From assembly GCA_022315425.1 (NCBI GenBank), contig JAIUPT010000041.1, positions 1,488,001 to 1,552,000 of the forward strand: DNA of 64,000 nucleotides. The letters are read 5' to 3'. The notes below the pieces were generated by a model. The model made no database searches. It was not told the DNA's origin and saw only the letters and a list, made by a program, of their open reading frames with translations. Position 1 is the stretch's first letter. Each line of letters starts with the position of its first letter. Position numbers and translations under genes: made by a program. This DNA comes from Pseudevernia furfuracea (Eukaryota > Ascomycota > Lecanoromycetes > Lecanorales > Parmeliaceae). Shown piece by piece: positions 54,463 through 64,000 of the stretch.

Positions 54463-56653
54463 ATGGTCGACCAAGACAAGCCCAGGGTAAACCTACCAAG
54501 TGTCATACCGAGAAAACCTGTGGTGCCTGGTCCTAACTCCTGGGCCCAGACGCAACAGGAGCAGCAGGGATCTTCAAGCGGTGAACAATTGGGTGTTGGA
54601 CGAGTCACGAATAGAGATAAGTATGAACATAAGCCGATGCCGCCACCACCGGCAGACTCCTCGCCTCACAACAAAAACCTACAGGGTAAGGCATACATAC
54701 AACCAGCTATACCTTTGGTGAATCCAGCACCAGAAATGCAGAGCCAGCAGAAGCGAGCGGTGACAGATCCAGTCGCACCAAAGCCCCTGTTCGCAGGCAG
54801 GAAGCTCAGTGTTGCTAAGCTACGCAAGAAGTACTCCTTTTCAAAAGCAAGAGACGATGTTCTGGAGACCGAAGCGATGCCTACAGTCCTATCGTCTCCC
54901 GCCGTTCGGCTCTCTTCCGAGAAAGTAGCAGAGGTCTTAGGGTTGTATCCGCCGCTAGAGAAACACCAAAATACGCCTCCAGCCTCCGCGCCTGCAGCGC
55001 CAGTGCCTGATCCTTTCCGCCTATCATCTGAAAGAACGGCTAGCCCAGCGCGTCAGGTTCAATCAACACCTGTGCCTACGTGCCGCTACTTAAGAGAGAA
55101 TGACCTACCAACGCCAATAATTATAGAAGCTCCCATCACTTCCAATCGGCAAGCCAACGAGGGTTTACAGAACCAAAACAAAGACTCAAAGAAAGCAGAA
55201 GATGGCGTGTTTACACCTGGAATGCTCCACCCTCCTAGACTTGGGAAATGCGGCAATGTGGGCGAAGTCGGATTGGTGGAGGCAAATGGGATGCATCGGG
55301 TCGAGAGCTTCAGTGGCGTTATAGAGAACGCAGAATCCTCCCTGGGCAACAATGGACATATGTATACGGGTTCGATGGGAGCGTTGTCGCAATCAGGCAT
55401 AACTCAAGCTCTGAATACTGGAGATCTTCTCCCGCCTGTCATCTACTCGCCAAGCAACTACGGCGGAGTCTGGGAGAACGACCCTGCTGTCGTCAGTATT
55501 TCAAGAAGATCAAGTCGAAAATCAGTAGGATGCTGACTACGTCTAGGGCTACTCACTTCCACCATTCAGCCCCATGCCCATCGGGCTCCCGCCAAATAAC
55601 GAGACAGGTAGGAGTGGTCCGTCAGACAATCGTGGTATGCATCGCATGCCCAATGAGTTCACAAATGGTTCCGGCAAAAACTCAGATCGCTCATCGGAGT
55701 ATCACCATCCATTTCCGTCCGCCAACTCATGGGTCTCCGGCAACTCCTTCACATCCACCAATGCGCCTTTGTCGGCTCTTTTGCCCCCTAGCTGGCCCAA
55801 TCATCATAGCAGTAACTCTGTCCCATCACCACCCCACAATCAGCATGACTACCAACGTCCGGGATCAATGTCAGCTGCCGTGGCTCGATTAGAACTGACA
55901 CTGCACCATCACATCGACAGCACCACTGGGTCATTGTCAAGATTGATCACTGATAAGCATGATAAAATCATGGACCAGACAATCAGACGATTGGAGAGTC
56001 TAGAGGAGACGGTAAGCAAAGGATTCCGTAATTTTAAAGCCGACTTCAAGGAGTTCAGGAAGGATATCGGCAGTCTGAAAGGGGAAATCAAGGACCTCGT
56101 GAAGAGCAGTGACAGAGTTCAGGAGCTAATCAAAGGACTGGACGGAAAGCTCGAGTTGTTAGAGAAGGGTGTCGAGGAGCACAGTTGCAAGTGTCAGCTC
56201 GCCGTTGCTAAACGGAGCCCCAGTGAGCCTGAGAGCGAACATCATCGAGAAGCCACATCGCATCGGCGGACTGAAAGTGCACATGGTGCATTGGGTCAAG
56301 GCGAGCAGCGTCAGCAATATCGAAGCGGTGCCAGTCGCTCGTCGACCAGCGCTAGGCATAGCGGAAACAGTAACAGAGCTCATCGCTCCAATACAGTCAA
56401 CAGCCAGGTCGGCAACAGGATGAGCAACGAGATGGATACAAGGAGAGAGTACTTTGCGGAGCTGGGAGCAGCTAGAGGTCCCATGCCAGATCTAAGGGAT
56501 CACCCAGCATATGCAGGTATGCAACAGGGCCAAGGACAGATCTACGGACACGATCAAAATAGCACATCGTCAGTCTTGAATGGCTTACCATATGAGCGTC
56601 CGTCACTCAGTGATGGTCATTGGTATCAGCAAGCCTATGGTCAGCATCAATAG
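54463..56653 (+). CDS. Large disordered protein with a central coiled coil, unknown function
   Basis: Exons 54463-55491 and 55547-56653 join over a 55-nt intron (GTCAGT donor, GCTGAC branch, CTAG acceptor) to 711 aa. Residues 1-440 are Pro/Ser/Asn/Gln-rich and disordered, with a basic KLSVAKLRKKYSF patch near 125. A coiled coil lies around 455-550: LTLHHHIDSTTGSLSRLI, ETVSKGFRNFKADFKEFRKD, LKGEIKDLVKSSDRVQELI. It is followed by a Ser/Arg/His-rich tail ending in a Tyr/Gln-rich segment. The layout suggests a scaffold or regulatory protein of filamentous fungi, but I do not recognise a named family. Confidence 0.75.
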
Positions 56654-57163
56654 ACGTTAGACCGTCCACACGCGATAAGAGTGGGGCGAGACACAACAGT
56701 ATGATGAAGCTTTGAGAAGTGGATACTACAGTGCGGAGCCAGCAACAATTCGATCTGCGAGGCCATGCTTCATCACGATGGATTTTCAGTCGAAGCTCTG
56801 TAGATAGCGTTCAACGTGCAGATGGCTTGGGGGTAACAGAATAAATTGCAATGAGACTTTTTATAACTCGACAACGAAAGCCTTGATCACAAAACCTTGA
56901 ATTTATGAAATACTTTGATCTATTAATTGCAGAGTGATCTAGCCAAGAGTGTGACCGCACGTTAGACCGTTGAAGAACTTATTTTCCGACTTCAAAAGCC
57001 CGCCTCAGTGCAGTTTATTTGTTACCCCTAAGGATGGCAGCTGGTGGTAATATAAGTTGAGTAAAATACAGAATGCACTAGAGTAGTCATAGAGAGTAAA
57101 TTACGAAATTGACAACATCCTCGATACCTCCGACTCCCTCAAACTTTTTTCCTACCCACAGCA
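56654..57163. other. Intergenic region holding a dispersed repeat
   Basis: About 510 bp before the IWR1 start. A roughly 200-bp inverted-repeat element (56829-57029, listed separately) lies in its middle. The remainder is AT-rich, with the IWR1 promoter at the right side. Confidence 0.5.
56829..57029. mobile_element. Dispersed short element related to the 24.3-kb element
   Basis: Ends at 56829-56850 and 57009-57029 form an imperfect inverted repeat (GGGGTAACAGAATAAATTGCA against its near reverse complement). The interior 56857-56895 matches 24408-24444 at all but about three positions, and 56950-57000 matches 24507-24545 more loosely. Most differences are C/T or G/A, compatible with RIP-type mutation. 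The terminal repeats differ from those at 24.3 kb, so the two share a core but not ends. Confidence 0.6.
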
Positions 57164-58614
57164 ATGGCATTTCCCCAGCGTATCACCGTCAAGAGACGTC
57201 GGGATGAGGATCCAGTCGAGGCTTTATGTGAGTGTCATCACCTGTAGAGGTCTTGCTCCCTTGCGTCTGGTTCGCTCACTAGCTTGTGTAGTTATACAAC
57301 AGAAGAAGCAGAGGCCAAGTGGTTTCTGGAAGTTGGTGGACGACAACAACGACACCCCTCAATACGCAGTAATCCCCGCCTCTCCAAATGCCGTCAAAGA
57401 GACTTGGAATCCCACGACTTCATTTCATTCATCCAAAGTACCCACCGTGAGGACTACTCTACCAAGTGAAGACTTCAATGGGCAAAAGAGTGCTGTTCGT
57501 CGATGCTCAGATAGCACGAAGCCCAGTGCTAATACGCCAGCCATCATTGAAAATCGCCAATTGCCATCTGAGATTACGCAACCCAAGCAATGTCGCCACA
57601 AGACTCTCGATGTTTCCGCGTCCGCATCGAAGGCACGAAAGTTTCATCTGGTCAAAAATCCTTCGCCCATATCTTCACCGTTTTTGGTCCCGAAAACCAT
57701 TGCACAGAAGCATAGAAAGAACCGGGGGAAGGACCTGGCTATCTTCGTCGAGAGAACAGAAATGATACGCAAAGCAAAAAGATCGGCCGATGTTTCGAGA
57801 CCTCACAGTGGCAACCCAACACATACCGACGATCGTGGAGAGAACTACATATTGCAGCTTGATATGCCCCGTAAACGGCCAAATGCAACTGCTGCGGAGC
57901 GGAGGTGGAGGACAGAAACCTGGGCCAATACACCAAAGCCAAATGATGTCAGTGGAAAACTTACAAAAACAGCAGAGAATATCAATGAACCGTCAAGTCA
58001 ATGGAATTACGAGTCCATTCGGCTTGTTGAGCAGCTGCAAAGCGTTGCGCTTGAGGAGATTTGTGGCATGGAAGAACGTGCAAAAAGGGCCAGTGGTGGT
58101 GGAAAACTCAAGGTCAAGCCCAAGCCCCCAAGGCCTCGTCAAACTAGGACAGAGAAATTGGTCGACGATGGCAGTGGGGATGAAATCGTGACAGATGCCA
58201 TCAAGCTCGACGATGATGGCGATTATGTGCTAGATACATACGTTCGGTCAAATTCACAGCCCTTCGGAGTCGCGGAGCCCGCCGAGTCGTATCATGATTC
58301 GTCACACGGTATAGACCATGGCAATATTGGGATCCTGGTCATTGAAGACGAAGAAGAAGAAGCGCTCTGGGAGGCTTTCGCTGAGGATCAAGGGAGCGAC
58401 CCGGAATGGAATAGCGATGAAGAAGATGAGAACGGTTTGTGAACCGACTCTCGAACGACAAGACTCACTGACAGGATAAACAGCGGAAGACTACTATGGA
58501 AACGACTACCCCGAAGATGAAGTCAATTCCGAAGACGAATTTGGTAGAGGTGCTTACAATTATCGACATGCTGCTTCTGACGACGAGGAGTTCGGTTGGT
58601 CCGATGAAGAATAG
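57164..58614 (+). CDS. IWR1: RNA polymerase II nuclear import factor Iwr1 homologue
   Basis: Exons 57164-57227, 57292-58434 and 58484-58614 give 445 aa (introns 64 and 49 nt). The N-terminus ITVKRRRDEDPVEALFIQ, split by intron 1, is the Iwr1 hallmark containing the nuclear localisation signal. The C-terminal acidic segment DYYGNDYPEDEVNSEDEFG ends in DDEEFGWSDEE, the conserved transcription factor Iwr1 domain. The middle is long, basic and disordered. Iwr1 binds assembled Pol II in the cytoplasm and brings it into the nucleus. The last exon is supported mainly by that signature. The donor of intron 2 (GTTTGT) is non-ideal. Confidence 0.88.
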
Positions 58615-59036
58615 TAGGCATGGCGTCCATGGTTGCTTGTCAGTCAGTCACTGGGACATGCATATATGACGCTAGCGATGACAGTATGCAATGTGGACAG
58701 ATTTTGAATAGGGAAAGCATCAGCTATCGATATATTGATGATAAGAAATACATCAGCGCAAATCAGCAGTTTCCCCAAACCTAGTCTTTTTGTTGGCGAC
58801 TGTATTCCTACCACGAACAATCGCCATGGCCATATTCGAGGATTACTATTCGAGACTACGAAGCCAAGAATTCAAGGAGACACAATTCCAAGAACAAACA
58901 CTTTCAAGGTTCCCTCCTAAGTTCCACCGCCACGAGGGGCATAATGTTGCCATGCGTTCGACCCGAAATGTGTAGCCGCGAGCTCCTGACTGAATGTCAG
59001 TTTGGATATCAAATGATGGTGACGATGTGTTTTACA
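58615..59036. other. Convergent 3' intergenic region
   Basis: About 420 bp between the IWR1 stop and the stop of the SANT-like gene. No feature was recognised. Confidence 0.35.
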
Positions 59037-60009
59037 TCAACCGAGCCTTCCGTCACCGAACATGTGACCGTAGGCAGTACTGGCTGGGTGTCGGCCATCA
59101 AGCCAAGAATACTTCTCTTGCGTGTATCCAGTGGTCGCTCTCATCGAGCACCTTTGCACTGTATCTCGAGTTCTCCGCATCGCTCTCACGTTAGGCAAGC
59201 CATTGGCTCCTGTGATTCGATAAAATTTACATTGGAGTCCAGGGATTTCGCGTCGCCCTTCTCCATCGTGAGAGAAACGAGCATTGAAAGCGTCGGCGAT
59301 GGCAGTCCAGGAATACCCACACTGGATAAACATTTCGGAGTCAGCATTGCCTGTTTAAGCAGAGATTTCAAAACAGTCTAAGTAGTGAGATGCCGCTAGA
59401 CATGTCTTGAGGTTCAAGAGTAAGGTCGGGCAAGAAAATTATACGTACGTCGATACGAAGATACCAGATGAAATGCTCCTGTTCATCGGTATAGCCCGGT
59501 CGAAAGGCGCGAGTCCGCGACGGGACGTCTGGCGACCCTGAGCCCCTGTGTGGGGGTGGGGGACGAGAGCCTCCTCGAGACCTAGCAGATGCGCTGGCTC
59601 CGTGAGAGTGAGGTCCAGACCTAGGAGCTCTATTGCCTGGGGGAGAACCTGGGTTCCTGGGTACCGTTCTTCCGGCATCGTATGACCTAGAAGACTGGGG
59701 CTGTTGAAACCGTTTCGAGTTGTCGTCGGAAGGATTCAATATGTCTTCAATGTTCATACTACGACGTCCTGACGTCATGTCGGCGTATGCTGGAACAGGG
59801 CCTGGGTTTCGACTGCTATGACTGCTATCTTGGATGTATGAGCCAGTGCGGTAGTAGCCATTCGATCTTGGATCATATGCCCTGGAATTGTACGACCCGT
59901 AGTCATATCCTCGGCCACCAGAAGACATGGTGTAAGACGCCGGCGTAAAGGTGTCGATGGTGAAAGATGTCTCAAAGTTTGGTCTATAGCTTGACAGGGT
60001 AGCAGTCAT
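59037..60009 (-). CDS. Putative SANT/Myb-like DNA-binding protein, fungal-specific
   Basis: Exons 59449-60009 and 59037-59321 join over a 127-nt introner-like intron to 281 aa. The first 165 residues are Ser/Gly/Tyr/Arg-rich and disordered. From about 170 comes YTDEQEHFIWYLRID, then after the splice CGYSWTAIADAFNARF and GLQCKFYRI. This is the three-helix pattern (E..FIWY.RID....W..I..AFN..F....GLQ.K.YR) of a family of small fungal regulators. The remaining 60 residues include basic clusters and a YSWLDGRHPAS segment. DNA binding is inferred from the pattern only. The start could also be an in-frame ATG at 60027. The intron lies inside the domain in phase 0. Confidence 0.72.
59322..59448 (-). 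mobile_element. Introner-like intron in the SANT-like gene (127 nt)
   Basis: GTACGT donor and CCAG acceptor. ACCTCAAGACATGTCTAGCG resembles the internal GACATG block, and the 3' end is AGGCAATGCTGACTCCGAAA then TG, identical over 16 nt with the polymerase copies. Confidence 0.8.
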
Positions 60010-61130
60010 GGTTGGGGGAAAGGGCACCTCCGAGCACCTTTAAGTAAACAGATCCAGTCGTGTACTAGAAATGCAGCAGAGGAGTTGCAGCGCTTGCCAA
60101 AGGACCAAGAGTCACTTCAGCCAGGGTCTGGGGTTGGCAGGCAGGATCTAGGGTTGTATCAGAGCTGCGCTTCAAGGCTGTGGGGGGGTCCACACCAATG
60201 TCTGGTAAGGAACCTGTTTCACCGAAACCAACCCACCTCCCACGAGTAGCAGGTGAGGATGAAGGATGCCTGGCGACCACTTAAACGCGTTCACTTGCCG
60301 CAATTGTCGTCGGGGAAGCGGGACTCAGTGAGGTTATCCGTCAGTCAAGCAGAAAGTGGATAATTGTGCTTGGTCAGTCAGCAGCAATGAGTGGAGAAAT
60401 AGTTGGACGAGAAATATAGTAGTCTACTGTAAGATGCCCTCCGGTTTATGAGTGCGTCTTGTCAACTTGGTGCAGTCCTTGTGGGCTCATAAGGCGCCTG
60501 TTTACCCTACGGATCTATTGAGGGACTGGTGGAAGAAAGTTCGGTTATCCGCAAGGGTTCGAGGGGCCATTGAGAGTATGTATAGATTCCGGAACGGCCC
60601 AGGTCAGTTCTGGTGGGAATTTTATGCATATCCGGCCAACAACGGAGCCCGAAAAGGTGCAAGATGAGCGACTACTGGGGCCGGGAATGCGCAGAGCCGG
60701 GGTGTCCGTCTCCCCATACGTCCAGCTCACAACTCCAAGACGATAGACGGTGTTTGAAGCAATACCCAAACTAATATTCGACCTGAAGAGGCTTAGCTCA
60801 ATTTGGCCCACCCACCAGCGTGATATGCAGCAAGGTTCTTTAGTGCCGCTATTTCTGCAACTAATTGATAGTAAGACACACTTGGTCCAAGGAGTGCATA
60901 GATATTCAGATTGGGAAGACGCGCCAAGGACGGGAGCATGATGGTTTGATGCATCATGTTATGGAAGGTTGGCCATTGGATGCTGTTGCGGTAATTTCCG
61001 CGCGGACTCCGTAAAAGACATGGGAGATGAATAGATAATGCAAAGGTGACAGGACGTTGGACGAGCACAAGCCTGCCCTGGCTGTGATAGGCTGGTAGCA
61101 TCTGCAACCCCGCGTGCGCACGAGGTTCCC

Positions 61131-61207
61131 TGCATGACTGCATCGCATGGCTGCATGGCTGCATGGCTGCATGGCATGATGGCATGGCTGGCATGGCTGG
61201 CATGGGC
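61131..61207. repeat. Tandem ATGGCTGC/ATGGCTGGC array
   Basis: Several near-perfect 8-9 nt units (GCATGGCT variants) follow one another, shifting to GGCATGGCT units at the right. Low-complexity expansion with no coding evidence. Confidence 0.75.
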
Positions 61208-61351
61208 TGGCTAGGTTAGATGAGTGAGTAGTGAGTACTGTGACATATTGCCCAAGATTCAGCCAAAGCAAATAAACAAGCTGAGAGGGTAGGCATCATT
61301 GGCCACACAACTCGCACACTGCTTGGGTAGAGACTATACCCATTGTCAGTC

Positions 61352-61460
61352 TCTCTTTTTTTCCTTCTTTCTTTTTCCCTTTTCCCTTTTCCCTTTTCCC
61401 TTTTCCTTTGTTTCCCTTTTGTCCCTTTTGTCCCTCTTTCCCCCTTTTTTCCCCTTTCCA
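61352..61460. repeat. Long pyrimidine tract with TTTTCCC units
   Basis: More than 100 nt almost without purines on the plus strand, built from TTTTCCC and TTTTGTCCC units. Such tracts can form triplex DNA or lie in promoters; here no gene start is near. Confidence 0.75.
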
Positions 61461-62962
61461 AGCTGCAGGGAGAGAGATGGCCGAGTAGAGGGACATTTAC
61501 AAATTACCGACGTGCTGGATATTGAATAAGGTTCAGCCCCAGCAGCACCAACTTGGTCAATGCAATGGTCATCCTTTTCCCGTTGGCGCACGTTTTGCAG
61601 GCTTTCCACGATTCAAGATGCTTCAAGATGCTTCAAGATGATTATTATTCAGATCTCACTTTACCAAAATCATCACCTCCCACGCCGTGCCGTGTAGATC
61701 CTTGGATGTAGGATTAAGGATTTTTGGCGCGCCGCCGCGGGGTTACAATTACATTCCTTCCAGTGTCCACTCATATTGCTTCTCTACCCGCCGCCAATGA
61801 AGCCTGGAGACTGGAGGGAGTATATGAATTATCAAGTAACAATGGTGAAGGAACAAATGAAACAACAAACAACAAATTACCCTAATTCTGTCATGGCTTG
61901 GCCAATCCAATTTTCCATCTTATTTTTGGCCTACCTTGCTTGGTCTGAGCCCCTTACCTATGATACAATCAAACGTATTATTCATCGTCATCATCATCTT
62001 CTCAATTCTAATCACTGCGGCTGAACTTGCTCAACTCAAACATCTCACTCCGAGGGCTGGCATTATTGACCCTCGTGTACTATAATATACACCAACTTCT
62101 ACAGGCCTGAAGTCTGCTGAGCATGATCCATGCCGCTCCCGACCTTCTGGCTCAGCCCGTGTGATCCCTGTCCCAGCTATGTCAAGATGAAGGAGCCCGA
62201 AAGAAAAAAGTTGACCCCTTGCCCCGTCTCCCCTCCTCCTCGATCCTGCAGCACTAACAAAGGCAAACATGACCTAAACGGTGTCAGATCACAATGCACG
62301 TCAGGAAACAGGTTTGTCACCTTTTGGATCGGAGCGGGCCTGCCTGTTCATCCCCCTCTTGTGAAACGAAAGGAAAAACAGCCGTGGCCGAGCGTATCGC
62401 TCTTTTCTCATTGCAGCGTTTCGCTGCATCATCCCTGTATTTCTACTAGGCGAAAGTTCGGAGCTATGAAAATGACAGTAGTGCTCCTCGTGCTTCCTAT
62501 TCGAGGGTTCAACCGCGACATGTTACATCGCTTTTCATTGCGCCTTCCCCTCCTACATGATGTGACCTATGAAGCAACTAATAGTTATTGCGTTATCGTA
62601 GGTACCTAAGCGCCGGGGGGTTGCAAACAGGATTGATTTGGGGGGTAGCAGTGGCGCCGCGTGGCCGCAGTTTGCAGATTATAGCCTATAGGGCTGACGA
62701 AACGCAAACGAAACGCCGAAATGCAATCCTGACAGCCATGAGGGATTTCTCAGGGATTTCGGCCAAAGCTGAGGTTTCGATCTTTGAATCTTTCGGCCCC
62801 CACCCCCCACCCCCCCTTTTCAGCTTAGAAACCAGAAATCATGCACGAAAGTGCAAGAGGTGTGGTGGAAAACGTGTGGAACACGCGTGGAAAACGTGGG
62901 CTTGAAGGATTCTCCTGCAAACATGTGGTTCGGGCTTGAGGGCCCCCCGAATGATTGATCGG

Positions 62963-63082
62963 ATTGGCTGTCAGAATTCATCTGGTGGTGGGTCAGCCAC
63001 GTGAAAGGAATTTGACACACCGACAGATTGAATGTATTGGATGTCAAAATTCATCTGATGGTGGGTCAGCCACGTGAAAGGA
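62963..63082. repeat. 47-bp direct repeat pair
   Basis: 62963-63009 and 63036-63082 are the same over 47 nt apart from three to four mismatches, spaced 73 bp start to start. Both include GGTGGGTCAGCCACGTGAAA with a central CACGTG E-box. Paired E-boxes in duplicated context could be regulatory or just a local duplication. Confidence 0.6.
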
Positions 63083-63404
63083 CTTCCTGGAAATATGTCT
63101 TTTTTCTTTTTGGTTTTTGGTTTGTTTCTTTTGACTTGACTGGCCGATTGATTGCCTGAGGCTGACATTTCTTTCCTTTGTTGTCATCTCTTGAGGCGAT
63201 TGCATTTTTCTATTCTTATAATTCCAAATACCTTTTGGCTCTTTGGCTCTTTGGGGGCTCCTTTGCCAAATGGCGTCGAGTAGAGAGCGGTGAGAAGTCT
63301 CATCGAACCAGGCATACGGTACCGATAGCGTACCTAGATGAGCCAAGCCAGTTTATCTGGCTTTGGGCCGTTAGCCGATACTTGGCCTGCACAGTAAGAA
63401 AGGA

Positions 63405-63470
63405 AAGAGTAGAATAGAGTGGAGTAGAGTAGAGTAGTGTAGAGTAGTGTAGCGTTGTGTAGAGTAGAGT
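63405..63470. repeat. GTAGA pentanucleotide array
   Basis: Imperfect tandem GTAGA/GTAGT units over about 65 nt. A simple sequence repeat. Confidence 0.75.
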
Positions 63471-63799
63471 AGGCCCGGTCCATCCGTATTCTTCAGCTTA
63501 CCAACTTCTTCAGGATTTCGTGTTGTAGTGGTGTAGGTATATTAATCATATTTAGATGTGGAAATTTCTCAAAAGGATCTGGTCATGGCGTCCTACCGAG
63601 GTAATGAATCCACTTGATGAGATCATCAGTTGGACAAATCTTGTTTGCTTGCTTCATCCATCTATGTAACTATGTTGTATCTGTCTTCACTGCAATTCGA
63701 ATACTACTTCCCTGATTTGCTCAACAACTGACCGCATTCACAAGCTGTTCTCGCTCATCATAGGCATATAGGCATTCCTAGGTGTAGTAGCAATGCTAA

Positions 63800-64000
63800 T
63801 TAGCTCTCCAAGTGCACCCCGGCAGCGATAGCACATCTGTGGGTAGCGTCAGCGGTGGGCCCCGAGCCAAAAGAAAGGGTGTACGTACGGATCCACAGCA
63901 TAGTGGATATTGCAGTGCTCCCATTCCTCGTCCCGGGAAAGTGCTGCTTTGAACTGGACTGCGTCCTCCACTTTACAGAAACGGAACACGACTGAACGCG
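63800..64000 (-). CDS. C-terminus of a protein with an RRM-like domain (partial)
   Basis: Exons 63889->64000 and 63800-63836 join over a 52-nt intron (GTACGT donor, GCTGAC branch, CACAG acceptor); stop at 63800-63802. The visible 49 residues read VVFRFCKVEDAVQFKAALSRDEEW, then HCNIHYAVDPC with the splice in the Pro codon, and a short tail. The VVFRF...EDAVQFKAAL alternation looks like the third strand and second helix of an RNA-recognition motif. The gene enters from the right, so its identity cannot be fixed. Confidence 0.6.
   Translation of the reverse strand, partial: RVQSCSVSVKWRTQSSSKQHFPGTRNGSTAISTMLWIRTYTLSFGSGPTADATHRCAIAAGVHLES

Larger units (their letters stand above)
60010..63799. 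other. Repeat-rich region without recognisable genes
   Basis: Nearly 3.8 kb in which I find no supported coding sequence. It contains an ATGGCTGC-type tandem array (61131-61207), a pyrimidine tract built from TTTTCCC units (about 61352-61460), three CTTCAAGATG repeats (about 61612-61640), a 47-bp direct repeat pair and a GTAGA-type array near 63405-63470. Long leaders or promoters of fungal regulatory genes often look like this, but both flanking genes are transcribed leftward, so it is the upstream region of the SANT-like gene and the 3' flank of the right-edge gene. Confidence 0.5.

Noticed and set aside
61216..61609. Lys/Glu/Gly-rich minus-strand frames near 61.3-61.6 kb
   Set aside because: They are translations of the TTTTCCC pyrimidine tract, not genuine coding sequence.
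1..64000. CRISPR array, rRNA, prokaryotic operon or secondary-metabolite cluster
   Set aside because: Spliceosomal introns throughout show a eukaryote. No regularly spaced repeats, rRNA-like segments or PKS/NRPS/terpene genes were seen.

Overview
The window is from a filamentous ascomycete (Pezizomycotina). Genes carry many short GT-AG introns of about 47-65 nt with CTRAC/CTGAC branch points. The gene set includes a class III chitin synthase, a Hos3-type histone deacetylase with a long disordered tail, an AP-2 beta subunit without appendage domain, a bifunctional ADE5,7 and an Iwr1 homologue. A Leotiomycete is a reasonable guess, but the sequence alone does not settle the class. Exon-intron structures below were worked out by hand, and every multi-exon model was checked for reading-frame continuity.

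Layout. 1-278: last exons of a gene entering from the left (+). 279-3600: gene-poor, with one coding-like remnant. 3601-5256: queuine tRNA-ribosyltransferase (+). 5667-6239: small dsRBD-like protein (-). 7754-9214: unknown protein (-). 9215-12733: gene-poor, with a decayed secreted-protein gene near 11 kb. 12734-16306: HOS3-like deacetylase (+). 16662-20154: class III chitin synthase (-). 20550-21965: MRP51 (+). 22234-22870: RPS17 (+). 23293-24189: RTR1 (-). 24300-24780: a cluster of short inverted-repeat elements. 25267-29641: 12-exon ADE5,7 (-), bounded by inverted repeats. 30194-33982: BBC1 (+). 34368-34998: EMC4 (-). 35248-37866: AP-2 beta (+). 38572-40739: MFS transporter with a one-base frameshift (+). 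41362-42796: aspartate aminotransferase (+). 42918-44138: UFE1/syntaxin 18 (-). 44482-46014: unknown membrane protein (-). 46652-49735: DNA ligase I (+). 49909-52510: X-family DNA polymerase (-). 53193-54016: CBM48/AMPK-CBM-like protein (+). 54463-56653: disordered protein with a coiled coil (+). 57164-58614: IWR1 (+). 59037-60009: putative SANT-like DNA-binding protein (-). 60010-63799: repeat-rich and without genes. 63800-64000: C-terminus of a gene running out of the window (-).

The most unusual signal is a family of related introns. At least twelve introns in five unrelated genes (left-edge gene, ADE5,7, MFS transporter, X-family polymerase, SANT-like gene) share a conserved 3' end around CAATGCTGACTCCGAA. 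Many also share an internal GACATG(N)CTYGGGAG-like block and a length close to 145-158 nt. One pair sits head to tail with no exon between. This is what introner-like elements (intron-generating mobile sequences) look like. A second shared motif links four other introns of ADE5,7. ADE5,7 is also odd in other ways: it has 11 introns, substitutions at positions that are usually invariant, and flanking 36-nt inverted repeats beside two short terminal-inverted-repeat elements.

Most genes are unlinked housekeeping functions: tRNA modification, chromatin, cell wall, mitochondrial and cytosolic translation, Pol II assembly and phosphatase, endocytosis and actin patches, ER insertion and SNARE, DNA replication and repair. 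No biosynthetic cluster, CRISPR, rRNA or tRNA was seen.
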